A stretch of 64,000 bases of DNA from Algoriphagus lutimaris (GCF_017051705.1 NZ_JAFIDJ010000001.1:1641786-1705785); one strand, 5' to 3'. Positions 54,846-64,000 are shown, numbered from the stretch's first letter. Notes: a model not told the origin generated them from the letters alone. Program-made: numbers and translations.

Positions 54846-55355
54846 ATGTCAAAAGACGAAATCAGCAAAGAAATCGAATCAAAATTTGGAAATCATTTAC
54901 GAGTACGGGTAAATGGAATCCTTATCGAGGACAATAAATTGTTAATGGTTAAACATTTGATGGGAAATGGAAAGATTTTGTGGTCCGTCCCAGGAGGTGG
55001 GATGCATTATGGAGAAAATGCAGCACAAAATCTCATTCGTGAATTCGAAGAAGAGACTGGCCTAAATGTTAAAATTGCTAAATATTTGTTCGTTCATGAG
55101 TATTTAGACCCTCCTTTACATGCCATGGAGCATTTTTTTAGCGTAAAATCCACAGGAGGTTCTTTGAAACTCGGAGAAGATCCCGAACTTAGTAAGGAAT
55201 TCCAGATTCTAAATGAATTGTCATGGATGAGCCTGGAAGATATCCGTTCACTGCCTCAGGACTCCCTTCATCAAATCTTTTGGCGAATAAATTCACTTGA
55301 AGACCTAGGTTTGTGGAAAGGATATTTTAATTTTGGAAATATTTCCATAAAATAG
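54846..55355 (+). CDS. Nudix hydrolase
   Basis: 169 aa. Nudix box GGGMHYGENAAQNLIREFEE begins near residue 50 and ends EETGL, with the GX5EX7REUXEEXGU pattern complete. It hydrolyses a nucleoside diphosphate linked to another group; the substrate is not clear. Starts 14 bp from the divergent helicase gene. Confidence 0.88.
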   Translation: MSKDEISKEIESKFGNHLRVRVNGILIEDNKLLMVKHLMGNGKILWSVPGGGMHYGENAAQNLIREFEEETGLNVKIAKYLFVHEYLDPPLHAMEHFFSVKSTGGSLKLGEDPELSKEFQILNELSWMSLEDIRSLPQDSLHQIFWRINSLEDLGLWKGYFNFGNISIK

Positions 55356-55403
55356 CACGTTTTAAAAACCTTCAACCTTACCTTGATTTAAAATTTAATC
55401 AAA

Positions 55404-55985
55404 ATGAATCTAACGAAAGTATTATCCTTTGTCTTCCTTTTAGCTGCTCTAGGTCTTGGTTACCTTCTTTGGAAAGGCGTAGATGATGTAGTGGAAACTG
55501 AAAAGAGAATTGCAGCGACAGAAGCTGCCATTATCGGAAAGCTCCAAATGCTACGTGATGCTGAATTAGCATACCAGGCAGCCAATGGGAAATATGCAGA
55601 CAACTGGGACTCCTTGAAGCAATTTATCAAGGAAGGTAAAATCTGGTTAGTACAAAGAACAGAAACTACTAAATTGTTAGAATACGGTAAAGAAGAAACC
55701 ACCGTTACTTTTGACACGTTGGGTTCTGTCAATGTACTTGACTCTTTGTTTAATGATAGAAAATATCCAGACTTCAACTTAGAAGCGCTTGCAGTGGTTC
55801 CAGGTTCAGGAGGAAAGCAATTTGAATTCTTTGCTGACAAAATCGAAAGAAATAATTACGAGGTTGCTGTATTCGAGATCAGAGACCCTGCTCCTATCAA
55901 TCCTGAAAGAAGATTAAACAATAACGAAAAAGCCCTTAAAGTGGGTTCCAGAACTGATGCTTCAACTGAAGGTAACTGGAAATAA
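55404..55985 (+). CDS. membrane-anchored conserved protein, unknown function
   Basis: 193 aa with a single N-terminal helix (VLSFVFLLAALGLGYLLW) and a periplasmic part with an amphipathic coil (about 30-60) followed by an alpha/beta domain. No family assigned with confidence; I expect orthologues upstream of the DUF3822-CoaD pair in related genomes. Probably co-transcribed with the following two genes. Confidence 0.7.
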   Translation: MNLTKVLSFVFLLAALGLGYLLWKGVDDVVETEKRIAATEAAIIGKLQMLRDAELAYQAANGKYADNWDSLKQFIKEGKIWLVQRTETTKLLEYGKEETTVTFDTLGSVNVLDSLFNDRKYPDFNLEALAVVPGSGGKQFEFFADKIERNNYEVAVFEIRDPAPINPERRLNNNEKALKVGSRTDASTEGNWK

Positions 55986-55997
55986 TCCCTACGGATT

Positions 55998-56816
55998 TTG
56001 GAAAACATTCTAAAAGTATATAAAAGTGATAAGTTTGATGTGGAAGACACAACGAGCTTATCACTTTTTTTATATCCCAATTCTCTCGCTGTTTTTGCCA
56101 AGGACAACAACCAAGCAAACATTGGTATACACTTTTATACCACATTTAGTTGGGATAAATTAGACGGACTTCTAGTCAATGACCCATTATTGAAGTTAGA
56201 CCTCCCGACCAAAGTCTACCTTCATCAACCCGACTTTTGCCTGGTTCCGGGAGTGTTATTTCAACCAGGAAAAGAAGAAACTTACTTATCTTTTATTGGA
56301 GATTTAAAAAAGGATAATTTTTACTTTTCATCACCTCTGGATAGCAATAACATCCAGTTGGTTTCTTATTTGAATAAGAAAGCGAAGAAATCTTTAGAAG
56401 CCAGATTTTCTGATTTAAGTTTTTATCACGGAGGCACCTCCTTTCTCTCCTATCTTTTCAAGGAGCGGTTCAATTTAATAGGACAGGAGATCTTGGTATG
56501 TGTTTTTGATCAGTACATCTACTTGGCTGCATTTACTGATCAAGAACTAAGTGTGTTCAATATTTTTGAAGTTCAAGATAAAGCAGACATCCTCAAATAT
56601 GTGAGCATCCTTATCGCCCAGCTTAATTTTGATAAGAATTATGTTCGCATCAGTTTATTTGGAGCAACAGAGCAGAATGGAATCACAGAAGATTGGGGAA
56701 AAAGTTATTTCCACCATTTCCGGATACTGACTCCTCATTCCAATCAAAATTATCCCCATGGATTTAAACATTTGAAATCCAGAGGATTATTTGAAACTTA
56801 CTGGCAATTCGATTAA
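55998..56816 (+). CDS. DUF3822-family protein
   Basis: 272 aa, starting with TTG at 55998 because no in-frame ATG precedes the conserved YKSDKFDVEDTTSLSLFL segment. The protein resembles an actin/Hsp70-like (ASKHA) fold with two halves. The family is usually encoded next to coaD in Bacteroidota, as here (3 bp gap). Function unknown. Confidence 0.8.
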   Translation: MENILKVYKSDKFDVEDTTSLSLFLYPNSLAVFAKDNNQANIGIHFYTTFSWDKLDGLLVNDPLLKLDLPTKVYLHQPDFCLVPGVLFQPGKEETYLSFIGDLKKDNFYFSSPLDSNNIQLVSYLNKKAKKSLEARFSDLSFYHGGTSFLSYLFKERFNLIGQEILVCVFDQYIYLAAFTDQELSVFNIFEVQDKADILKYVSILIAQLNFDKNYVRISLFGATEQNGITEDWGKSYFHHFRILTPHSNQNYPHGFKHLKSRGLFETYWQFD

Positions 56817-56819
56817 CCA

Positions 56820-57275
56820 ATGAAAAAAGTAGCCATATTTCCAGGTTCATTTGACCCATTTACCATGGGACATCATGACATAGTAATCCGAAGTTTGAAA
56901 CTATTTGATGAATTAATCATTGGAATCGGCTACAACTCTACCAAACAAAATCGATATTTCGACATCGATATGATGGTCAGCAAGATCGAGGATGTTTACA
57001 AAGGAATAGACTCGGTGAAAGTAATCGTATACAATGAATTGACTTCTACCCTTGCTAAAAAACATAATGCATCCTATTTGGTCAGAGGGCTTAGGAATAC
57101 CACCGATTTTGAATATGAAAACACGATCAGTCAGATGAACCGGTATTTAAACGAAGATCTTGAAACCGTATTTTTGATTACCTCTCCGAACTACGCGGCA
57201 ATCAGTTCTACGGTAATCAGAGAAGTACATCGTTATGGGGGGGATATTTCTAAGTTCGTCCCCTATAAAATCTGA
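56820..57275 (+). CDS. coaD: pantetheine-phosphate adenylyltransferase
   Basis: 151 aa. The nucleotidyltransferase motif is PGSFDPFTMGHHDI with the HxGH-type site. Later signatures are YLVRGLRNTTDFEYE and ISSTVIRE. It converts 4'-phosphopantetheine and ATP to dephospho-CoA, the penultimate step of coenzyme A synthesis. Its 3' end overlaps the convergent Nudix gene by 13 bp. Confidence 0.95.
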   Translation: MKKVAIFPGSFDPFTMGHHDIVIRSLKLFDELIIGIGYNSTKQNRYFDIDMMVSKIEDVYKGIDSVKVIVYNELTSTLAKKHNASYLVRGLRNTTDFEYENTISQMNRYLNEDLETVFLITSPNYAAISSTVIREVHRYGGDISKFVPYKI

Positions 57276-57952
57276 ACCTTTGGACGGTTTTTTATGAACT
57301 GCTTAAACAGGTAGCGCATGGAAGGGTAAGAATTGACTAATGCAATCTTGGCATCTGTTTCATAAAACCAACGAATATCATCGATGCCTTCTTCTTTTTG
57401 AGGCGTCATTTCTTTATCATCTAAGCATTCCATTTCATACCAAAAAGTCTTCTTTAGAATACTCTTTCTGTTCTGGGTATAGGTATGCCATGTATTGTAT
57501 AAGTGCTTTTTTGATTTCACTTTGATGGCACATTCCTCTTCTACTTCGCGCACAGCACATTGTTCGGGAGTCTCACCTTTCTCAAATTTTCCTTTAGGGA
57601 AGTCCCATTTTCCCAACCTGTAAATCAATAGTACTTTTTTCTTCTTATTGGTCACCACCCCTCCAGCAGCTTTAATAATCATAAACCTACTTTTCACAAA
57701 CTTCTTAAGGGCAGCTTTATCATTTGTCACCAAGGTAATGGAATCCAGATTTTTAAGTTTTCGAGTTCTCAATACATATAACAGTTTGATTACCAGGTCA
57801 TGGGAAGGCTCATGAAACAATATATCATCATTCCAAGAAACTTGGTTCAGCAATTCATCTGGTTGGCGGTAAATCGACTCATAAGACTTCTTTGCATCTA
57901 ACTCTTCGTATGAAAGGAGTTCCAAAGGCTTGTCGTTCACAAAAATTCTCAT
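57263..57952 (-). CDS. Nudix hydrolase with N-terminal extension
   Basis: 229 aa. Residues 1-95 are an extra domain of unknown type. The Nudix part from about 98 shows KWDFPKGKFEKGETPEQCAV with REVEEECAI, a diadenosine-polyphosphate/MutT-like box. Such enzymes clear nucleotide alarmones or damaged nucleotides. Convergent with coaD. Confidence 0.87.
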   Translation of the reverse strand: MRIFVNDKPLELLSYEELDAKKSYESIYRQPDELLNQVSWNDDILFHEPSHDLVIKLLYVLRTRKLKNLDSITLVTNDKAALKKFVKSRFMIIKAAGGVVTNKKKKVLLIYRLGKWDFPKGKFEKGETPEQCAVREVEEECAIKVKSKKHLYNTWHTYTQNRKSILKKTFWYEMECLDDKEMTPQKEEGIDDIRWFYETDAKIALVNSYPSMRYLFKQFIKNRPKVQIL

Positions 57953-58049
57953 AAAAATACTGAGTCTTTAATTTACTGAATGAGCCAAAAATGCATAAAA
58001 AAATCAGCAGCAACAACCTTCAGCAAAGTTTATCACTTATTTTTGGGGT

Positions 58050-58694
58050 ATGGAAATCTTAGACCCGAGTGTAGCTGCAGAAGTAGCTGATAAATTACTG
58101 GAAATACAAGCCATTCGTCTCCAGCCAGAAAACCCATTTACTTGGGCTTCCGGATGGAAATCCCCTATCTATTGCGATAACCGACTGTCTTTATCTTTTC
58201 CAAAAGTCCGTAATCTTATCAAAGAACAATTGATAAGAAGTGTAATGCATTATTTTCCAGAAGCAGAAGCCATTGCCGGCGTTGCCACTGCAGGTATTCC
58301 TCAGGGTGCTTTAATTGCCAATGATCTGGAGCTTCCTTTTATTTATGTTCGCTCTAAGGCCAAAGGCCATGGAATGGAAAATATGATTGAAGGAAAAGTT
58401 ACTCCTGGCCAAAAAGTAGTGGTAGTAGAAGATCTGGTTTCTACCGGTGGCAGTTCATTGAAAGCAGTAGATGACTTAAGAAAAGCTGGATTCGAAGTTC
58501 TTGGAATGGTAGCCATTTTTACCTATGGTTTTGATGTTGCAGATCAGAATTTTAAAAACTCAAACACCAAATTGATCTGCTTAAGTCATTACGAAGCCTT
58601 ACTTCCTAGGGCGATCCTAAAAAAATATATCACAGATGAAACCTTAAAGTCCCTATCCGCCTGGAGAAAAGACCCTGGCAGTTGGACTCCTTAA
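58050..58694 (+). CDS. pyrE: orotate phosphoribosyltransferase
   Basis: 214 aa. PRPP-binding loop VVVEDLVSTGGSS near residue 128, substrate regions FTWASGWKSPIYCDNR and AGVATAGIPQGA. It makes OMP from orotate and PRPP in pyrimidine synthesis. A perfect TAnnTTTG box (58038-58045) ends 4 bp before the ATG, which could mean an almost leaderless mRNA. Confidence 0.95.
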   Translation: MEILDPSVAAEVADKLLEIQAIRLQPENPFTWASGWKSPIYCDNRLSLSFPKVRNLIKEQLIRSVMHYFPEAEAIAGVATAGIPQGALIANDLELPFIYVRSKAKGHGMENMIEGKVTPGQKVVVVEDLVSTGGSSLKAVDDLRKAGFEVLGMVAIFTYGFDVADQNFKNSNTKLICLSHYEALLPRAILKKYITDETLKSLSAWRKDPGSWTP

Positions 58695-58706
58695 ATCATA
58701 AACATC

Positions 58707-58747
58707 AATCCCTCATTAATAGCAATTTATTAGTGAGGGATTTTTTT
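58707..58747 (+). terminator. terminator of pyrE
   Basis: Arms 58707-58720 and 58729-58742 (AATCCCTCAnTAAT type, one mismatch) with an 8-nt loop, followed by a run of seven T. Classical intrinsic terminator 13 bp after the pyrE stop. Confidence 0.88.
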
Positions 58748-58807
58748 AATGGTGGAAAAAATCTATTAGGGCTTCATTCTAAATTAGATTTCTTTCACCT
58801 CAGAATT

Positions 58808-59320
58808 TTAGTGTTGTAGAGCGGAAAAGTTTTTGGATAAATACAACTTAACAATTCCTGCAAGTAGGAATAATGCTAATAACCCTACCAACAACCATTT
58901 ACATGTAGTGATAATAGAGGCCCAAGTCACCATAATGGGCTTTTCTACTGGATAGGAATTTAAAATTTGGATAATCAGGATATTTTCAATCAAGTCAAAA
59001 AGAACTATTCCTAAAGGAATAAGCAGAACAGTAGGCTTTTTCCAAACTAAAAATAGTAAGCCGCTTGCAAGCATACCATAAACAAACATATATGGGAAGT
59101 CCAATGCTAAAATTCCTACTCGGTATAAGTCTCGGTCAGGTTTAGATAGATTTCCAATAGCATTATATGCTTGTTCTACTGTGTAAGCAAATTTGAGATC
59201 CAAGGCATACTCAGAGGGGAGAAAATAATTCAATAGAAAATTGAATACTAAAAATAGGAGCGTTAAACATATTAAAACTGCCCTCCTACTAAGCGATAAA
59301 AAAATTGCTTTAGGAATCAT
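58808..59320 (-). CDS. four-helix membrane protein, unknown function
   Basis: 170 aa with hydrophobic segments at about 12-32, 72-90, 95-115 and 132-155. No motif recognised. Single gene; overlaps nothing. Small inner-membrane protein. Confidence 0.6.
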   Translation of the reverse strand: MIPKAIFLSLSRRAVLICLTLLFLVFNFLLNYFLPSEYALDLKFAYTVEQAYNAIGNLSKPDRDLYRVGILALDFPYMFVYGMLASGLLFLVWKKPTVLLIPLGIVLFDLIENILIIQILNSYPVEKPIMVTWASIITTCKWLLVGLLALFLLAGIVKLYLSKNFSALQH

Positions 59321-59419
59321 AAAAAATGGATTTGATAATAGAAATTTACAAAAAAATATAATTTAAACCATTAAATGCTTACTGTTTTTTATGGCAATTC
59401 ATTTAAATTTTAGAAAGTT

Positions 59420-59935
59420 TTACTCTTTTTCAAACCAAGAGGCATACATCGGATAATTTTTGGCAGTTCTATCTATTACCTCCTGCATAGCTTCCCCTGT
59501 ATCCTTCACTTTTTTAGCAGGCATACCCGCATAAATCGAATTTGCTTCCACTACAGTGCCAGCCAATACCACTGCTCCGGCAGCGATGACTGCACCGGAA
59601 TGAACCACAGCACCATCCATTACAATAGCTCCCATTCCAACAAGTACTCGATCATGAATAGTACAACCATGGACGATGGCATTATGGGCGATCGATACTT
59701 TATTTCCTATGATTGTAGGAAACTTCTGATAGGTACAGTGGATCACCGCCCCATCTTGTATGTTGGTATCATCCCCAATTTGAATTTTATGGACATCTCC
59801 CCTGATAACTGCGTTATACCAAACCGTACAGTTTTTACCCATCCTAACCTCACCTACCACTGTTGCATTAGGTGCTAGCCAACAATTTTCACCAAAGGAC
59901 GGCTCTTTTGAATTCACTGGAATAATTAATGCCAT
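59420..59935 (-). CDS. gamma-carbonic anhydrase-family protein
   Basis: 171 aa from the ATG at 59935. Left-handed beta-helix of hexapeptide repeats (NATVVGEVRMGKNCTVWYNAV), with the His ligands in VIHCTYQ and AHNAIVHGCTI (HxxxxH). The family includes zinc or iron carbonic anhydrases and PaaY/CaiE-like proteins. Many bacterial members have uncertain activity. Confidence 0.9.
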   Translation of the reverse strand: MALIIPVNSKEPSFGENCWLAPNATVVGEVRMGKNCTVWYNAVIRGDVHKIQIGDDTNIQDGAVIHCTYQKFPTIIGNKVSIAHNAIVHGCTIHDRVLVGMGAIVMDGAVVHSGAVIAAGAVVLAGTVVEANSIYAGMPAKKVKDTGEAMQEVIDRTAKNYPMYASWFEKE

Positions 59936-60020
59936 AACGTATTTACAATTAGATTTCATTCAAATCTAATTAGATAAATTTCTCAACATAAAATTATTTA
60001 AATGAAACTTTTCTAGAAAT

Positions 60021-60052
60021 TTTGAGTTTACATGTATATACACATAAATTTG
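60021..60052 (+). promoter_or_regulatory. Bacteroidota-type promoter before the YceI gene
   Basis: A TTTG box at 60021-60024 and TAAATTTG at 60045-60052, 20 bp apart, fit the phylum consensus (TTTG, 19-21 bp, TAnnTTTG). They lie 35 bp before the ATG at 60087. Confidence 0.7.
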
Positions 60053-60086
60053 CAACGTATTCAACCCTTATCAAATAATACAACCA

Positions 60087-60812
60087 ATGAAAACTATTAA
60101 ACTATCAGGATTATTTATTGCTGCTGCATTGATCGCTTTCTCATGTAGCAAACCTACAGACACTGTAGAAACTTCAGAAGCTCAGGAAGTTGCTGCGGCA
60201 GAAGGTAAAACATTAGAGATTATTCCAGATGCTACTACTATTGCTTGGAGAGGTTACAAACCAGCTGGACAGCATTTCGGCAAAATCCCTGCAGTAGAAG
60301 GAACTTTAGCTGTACAGGGAGAAGAAATCACTGGAGGTAAATTTACCTTTGACATTACCGGCCTTAAGATTGAGGATATGGAAGAGACTGACGAGAGCTA
60401 TGGTAAGCTTTATGGTCACTTGCAATCTGCTGATTTCTTTGATGCCGAAAATCATCCTAAAGCTACTTTTGAAATCACTGCAGTAGAGCCATTCAACAGT
60501 GATGATGTAATTGCAGATGTTGAACAGTTTGAAACCGACAACACTCCGCTTTCTTCTTCAGAACTTTCTCCTGAAAATCCTACTCACTGGATCAGCGGAA
60601 ACCTGACTATGAGAGGAACTACCAAAAACATTAAATTTCCTGCAGCAGTAAGCTTAGAAAATGGTGCTGTTGTAGCTAAAGCTGGTTTTAATATCGATAG
60701 AACTGCTTGGGGACTTGCTTATGGAGATGAAGCTTCAGCTGTAGACAAAGCAAAAGACAAGTTTATCTACAATACTGTTTCTCTTTCCTTAGATGTGAAA
60801 GCTTCAGAATAA
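60087..60812 (+). CDS. YceI-family lipoprotein
   Basis: 241 aa. Lipoprotein signal LIAFSCSKP. The YceI lipocalin-like barrel shows WRGYKPAGQHFGKIPAVEGTL, SADFFDAENHPKATFEIT, NLTMRGTTKNIKFPA and FNIDRTAWGLAYG. Such proteins bind isoprenoids or other amphiphiles in the periplasm. It has its own promoter and a strong terminator. Confidence 0.92.
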   Translation: MKTIKLSGLFIAAALIAFSCSKPTDTVETSEAQEVAAAEGKTLEIIPDATTIAWRGYKPAGQHFGKIPAVEGTLAVQGEEITGGKFTFDITGLKIEDMEETDESYGKLYGHLQSADFFDAENHPKATFEITAVEPFNSDDVIADVEQFETDNTPLSSSELSPENPTHWISGNLTMRGTTKNIKFPAAVSLENGAVVAKAGFNIDRTAWGLAYGDEASAVDKAKDKFIYNTVSLSLDVKASE

Positions 60813-60829
60813 TCAGTATAATTTATTTC

Positions 60830-60864
60830 AAAAGAGGAATTCATAAGAATTCCTCTTTTTTTTG
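60830..60864 (+). terminator. terminator of the YceI gene
   Basis: Perfect 13-bp arms (60830-60842 and 60847-60859) around ATAA, followed by a T-run to 60863. Confidence 0.92.
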
Positions 60865-60871
60865 TCCTTCC

Positions 60872-62128
60872 ATGAATGAATATCCTTTTTCATACCGTCT
60901 AGATTTTCCTAATTGGAAACAAAAATTAATTTGTTGGGTAAATAAGAACTATGATTACCTAGCGCTTTTTCAAGGAAATGGCTACGAATACCCAGAAGGG
61001 CCTTTCCAAGATTTTTTGTTTGTAGCCAATACCCAATTGACAGAAGAGGAGCTTTGGGATGATCAAAGGAATGTAGCCAAAGTTGGAATCTTCGGGTATG
61101 ATCTAAAAAATCAAATAGAAAAGCTGGAAAGTAATAACCGGGCTACTTTTAAGTTACCTGACCTGTGTTTTTTTACCCCAGAACTCAGTTTTTCATTTCA
61201 AGACAATCTGGTAAAAAGTAAAACAGCAATACCTAACACCTTTTGGACACACATTGAAAACACTGTTATAGAAGAAGGGAATACCTCTTGTTCATTCTAT
61301 GGGCTAACTTCAAAAGAGGAGTACATTGCTACTGTAAAAAAAATTCAAGACTATATCATCGAAGGAGAAACTTATGAAATGAATTTTTGTCAATCCTTTG
61401 AAGGATCCTTTGAACATTGGGATCCCGTGACTGCATTTTTTAGATTACAAGGCACCTCCCCCATGCCTTTTTCTTCCTTATTTAAAGCAAAACACCAATG
61501 GCTTGTTTCAGCCTCTCCTGAGAGGTTTATCAAAAGAAATCATGTTCGATTGATCGGACAACCAATAAAGGGAACTATTCGAAGGGGAAGCACTGTAGAG
61601 GAAGATCGACTAAATAAGGAAAGGTTACTTGCCAGTGAAAAAGAAAGAGCTGAAAATCTAATGATAACAGATTTGACCAGAAATGACCTATCTAAGGTTT
61701 CAGAAATAGGTTCTGTCAAAGTAGATGAATTATTTGGAGTCTATGCCCTTCCTAGAGTCTTCCAGATGATCACTACTGTAAGTGCCGAATTAAAAGAAAA
61801 TTCTTCTTTGAAAGAGATCATTCATGCCACCTTTCCCATGGGGTCGATGACTGGAGCTCCGAAAATCAGAACAAAGAAACTGATTGAACAATTGGAATCT
61901 TTCAAAAGAGGCTGGTTTTCAGGAGCTATTGGTTGGGTCAATGAAGCCGGAGATTTTGATTTTTCGGTGGTGATTCGAAGTATCATTGCAGACTTAGAGT
62001 TCAAAAAACTCTATTTTGGAGTAGGAAGTGCCATCACCATCGACTCTGACCCCATTCAAGAGTACGAGGAATGCGAACTTAAGTCACAAGCCATTCGAGA
62101 GGTATTAAATGGAAGAAGTAAGTCCTAA
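60872..62128 (+). CDS. pabB: chorismate-binding enzyme, aminodeoxychorismate synthase component I-like
   Basis: 418 aa. The chorismate-using domain has YEMNFCQSFEG, RLIGQPIKGTIRRG, MITDLTRNDLSKV, TFPMGSMTGAPK and a late QEYEECELKSQA. PabB makes 4-amino-4-deoxychorismate for folate; a TrpE or isochorismate synthase role is less likely given the GAPK motif and size. No PabA or PabC lies next to it. Its end overlaps dinB by 20 bp. Confidence 0.82.
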   Translation: MNEYPFSYRLDFPNWKQKLICWVNKNYDYLALFQGNGYEYPEGPFQDFLFVANTQLTEEELWDDQRNVAKVGIFGYDLKNQIEKLESNNRATFKLPDLCFFTPELSFSFQDNLVKSKTAIPNTFWTHIENTVIEEGNTSCSFYGLTSKEEYIATVKKIQDYIIEGETYEMNFCQSFEGSFEHWDPVTAFFRLQGTSPMPFSSLFKAKHQWLVSASPERFIKRNHVRLIGQPIKGTIRRGSTVEEDRLNKERLLASEKERAENLMITDLTRNDLSKVSEIGSVKVDELFGVYALPRVFQMITTVSAELKENSSLKEIIHATFPMGSMTGAPKIRTKKLIEQLESFKRGWFSGAIGWVNEAGDFDFSVVIRSIIADLEFKKLYFGVGSAITIDSDPIQEYEECELKSQAIREVLNGRSKS

Positions 62129-63218
62129 TGTGCTCAGAAAAATCATTCATGTGGACATGGATGCATTCTATGCTTCGGTAGAGCAAATGGATCATCCTGA
62201 ATGGAGAGGAAAACCTTTGGTAGTAGGTGGGAACGAATCTCGGGGAGTGGTAGCAGCGGCAAGTTATGAAGCCAGAAAATTCGGTATTTATTCTGCCATG
62301 GCATCCAGTTTAGCAGCTAGAAAATGTCCCCATCTGATTTTTGCCAAACCTCGATTTGATCGATACAAAGAGCTCTCTTTGCAAATTAGAGAAGTATTTT
62401 ACGAATACACTGATTTAGTAGAACCCCTATCTTTAGATGAAGCATTTTTGGATGTCACAGAGAATAAAAAAGGCTTGACTTCCGCCATATTAATTGCCAA
62501 ACAAATCCGGGCCAAAATCAAAGAAAAAACAGGACTCAATGCTTCTGCAGGTGTTTCTTACAATAAATTCCTGGCTAAGATCGCTTCCGACCTAAACAAA
62601 CCCAATGGCCAAGCGTATATCCTTCCCGAGGAAGCAGAGGAGTTTCTAGAGAAACTTCCAATTGGAAAGTTTTTTGGTATAGGAAAAGTAACCGCTGAAA
62701 AAATGCGAAAAATTGGCATTCACAACGGTGCTGACCTAAAGCAGTTTTCATTACAATTCCTCTCTAAAAAATTCGGAAAGTCCGGGCTTCACTATTTCAA
62801 TATTGTCAGAGGAATTCATCTTTCGGAGGTTCAACCTCATCGGGTTAGAAAATCTTTAAGTGCTGAAAACACCTTCGAAAAAGACTTAATTTCCGATTTA
62901 GAATTGATGGAGGCTTTACATGCAATCTATTTGGAACTAGCCAAAAGAATAGAAAGAAGTGGAGTCAAAGGTAGAACCGTCACCTTAAAAATTAAATACG
63001 CAGACTTCACCCAACAGACCAGAAGCAAGACATTAGACCAATACCCGGAAAATGACAATATTTGGGAAATCGCCCAAGAGCTCCTTTTTCAAGAAAGTCT
63101 TCCTAAGGCCATTAGATTACTTGGGCTAGGTATTTCTAACCTGAATATCACAGAAGAGCATCAACATTTTGGGGAACAACTGAAAATACCTTTTTCCAAA
63201 ATGAGCTCCTCTAGATAA
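62109..63218 (+). CDS. dinB: DNA polymerase IV (Y-family, error-prone)
   Basis: 369 aa. Catalytic carboxylates in HVDMDAFYASVEQ and PLSLDEAFLDVT. HhH region IGKFFGIGKVTAEKMRKIGI and a little-finger domain with KSLSAENTFEKDL. Performs translesion synthesis. The start codon lies within pabB, so the two are coupled. No beta-clamp peptide is obvious at the C-terminus. Confidence 0.95.
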   Translation: MEEVSPNVLRKIIHVDMDAFYASVEQMDHPEWRGKPLVVGGNESRGVVAAASYEARKFGIYSAMASSLAARKCPHLIFAKPRFDRYKELSLQIREVFYEYTDLVEPLSLDEAFLDVTENKKGLTSAILIAKQIRAKIKEKTGLNASAGVSYNKFLAKIASDLNKPNGQAYILPEEAEEFLEKLPIGKFFGIGKVTAEKMRKIGIHNGADLKQFSLQFLSKKFGKSGLHYFNIVRGIHLSEVQPHRVRKSLSAENTFEKDLISDLELMEALHAIYLELAKRIERSGVKGRTVTLKIKYADFTQQTRSKTLDQYPENDNIWEIAQELLFQESLPKAIRLLGLGISNLNITEEHQHFGEQLKIPFSKMSSSR

Positions 63219-63307
63219 GCTTTGGTATTTCCCAAAGAAAAAGAGTAAGATAATCTGCCATTTTGTCTGCATTTTATTAATTTCGCATCCCGAAAGTATT
63301 TCTATAC

Positions 63308-64000
63308 ATGGAAAATCTAATTAAAGACATTGACATCATCTCTGGCGAGGAAGCACAAGCATGCGACTTTAAAACCACTGTAGATGAGAATACTGGAAAA
63401 TCCAGAAAACTATATATCGAGAGTTATGGTTGCCAAATGAATTTCTCTGATTCAGAGATAGTGGCTTCCATTATGAAGGAAAATGGGTTTGATACCACTT
63501 CTGACTTCAACCAAGCAGACGTTATCTTTCTAAATACTTGCTCGATTCGCGAAAAAGCCGAACAAACAGTCAGAAAGAGGTTAACAGATTTCAATAAAGC
63601 TAAAAGAAGCAAGCCAGAAATGACCATTGGTGTCTTGGGTTGTATGGCGGAGCGTCTTAAAGAAAAACTTCTGGAAGAAGAGAAAATTGTAGACGTAGTG
63701 GTGGGGCCGGATGCCTACCGTGACCTTCCTAATCTCATTGCTTCTGCGGAAGAGGGTAATAAAGGAGTCAATACATTCCTATCTCGAGAAGAAACTTATG
63801 CGGATATCGCTCCCGTCCGGCTAAACTCAAATGGAATTACAGCATTTATCTCCATTATGAGAGGTTGTGACAACATGTGTTCTTTTTGTGTAGTACCATT
63901 TACGAGAGGAAGAGAGCGAAGCAGGGATCCCCATTCCATTGTAGCGGAAGCCCAGGATTTATTTGCAAAAGGATACAAGGAGGTAACCCTCCTAGGCCAA
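63308..64000 (+). CDS. miaB: tRNA-2-methylthio-N6-dimethylallyladenosine synthase MiaB, cut by the window
   Basis: 231 N-terminal residues are visible. The UPF0004 domain has [24 protein letters not shown] and [11 protein letters not shown] with its three Cys. The radical-SAM motif [20 protein letters not shown] (CxxxCxxC) follows. It adds a methylthio group to i6A37 of tRNAs reading UNN codons. The 3' end lies outside. Confidence 0.95.
   Translation, partial: MENLIKDIDIISGEEAQACDFKTTVDENTGKSRKLYIESYGCQMNFSDSEIVASIMKENGFDTTSDFNQADVIFLNTCSIREKAEQTVRKRLTDFNKAKRSKPEMTIGVLGCMAERLKEKLLEEEKIVDVVVGPDAYRDLPNLIASAEEGNKGVNTFLSREETYADIAPVRLNSNGITAFISIMRGCDNMCSFCVVPFTRGRERSRDPHSIVAEAQDLFAKGYKEVTLLGQ

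Overview
The window is an AT-rich bacterial chromosome segment that fits the Bacteroidota, most likely a Cytophagales / Cyclobacteriaceae (Algoriphagus-like) genome. Supporting signs are the TAnnTTTG-type promoter before the YceI gene, weak or absent Shine-Dalgarno sequences, many lipoprotein signals, and families typical of the phylum (DUF5916, DUF6090, DUF1573, DUF3822, AI-2E permeases). No rRNA, tRNA, CRISPR array or transposase gene was seen. The genus is an inference.

Layout. Positions 1-7250 hold a truncated DUF5916 gene and a TetR-controlled RND efflux operon (TetR, TolC, adaptor, pump). Positions 7390-12600 hold an AI-2E permease, an esterase, an acyltransferase, a GAF histidine kinase and a cyclophilin. 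Positions 12594-19700 are a sugar-catabolism cluster that reads as the oxidative L-fucose route: two SDR dehydrogenases, lactonase, diketo-acid (FAH) hydrolase, fucose permease, mutarotase and a secreted esterase. An L-fuconate dehydratase is not in the window. Positions 19690-20970 hold a HAD hydrolase flanked by heptanucleotide and REP-like repeats, followed by an MsbA-like ABC exporter.

Positions 22700-49480 are the accessory region and the main discovery. A 453-aa tyrosine recombinase (26890-28251) carries two N-terminal HARP-like repeats. It is followed at once by a leader site and then by ten co-oriented gene units, each ending in a 57-202 bp imperfect palindrome. The first bases of each unit (GTT...) are the reverse complement of the bases that open the palindrome at its own far end (...AAC): 10/10 for unit 1, 9/9 for units 2, 3, 4 and 9, and 8/9 for unit 6. 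This is integron cassette/attC logic, yet the recombinase shows no obvious IntI-type insert and lies on the same strand as its cassettes. Unit 1 is a very large cassette (about 8.1 kb) with a complete type I restriction-modification operon continuing into a Kiwa-like pair (KwaA/KwaB). Later units carry mostly secreted or lipoprotein hydrolases, including a GC-rich S9 peptidase clearly of foreign origin. Just upstream (22703-26670) lies a decayed duplicate of the recombinase locus with its own leader and two cassettes. The two leader copies stop matching exactly at the shared CGTTGT, which maps the insertion point.

From 49480 to 64000 the window returns to core genes: small conserved proteins, an HMA-CDF transporter, RsgA, DUF1573, a RecD-like helicase, two Nudix proteins, DUF3822-CoaD, PyrE, gamma-carbonic anhydrase, YceI, a PabB-like enzyme, DinB and the start of MiaB.

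All alignments, palindromes and family calls were made by eye from the sequence. No database or folding program was run.
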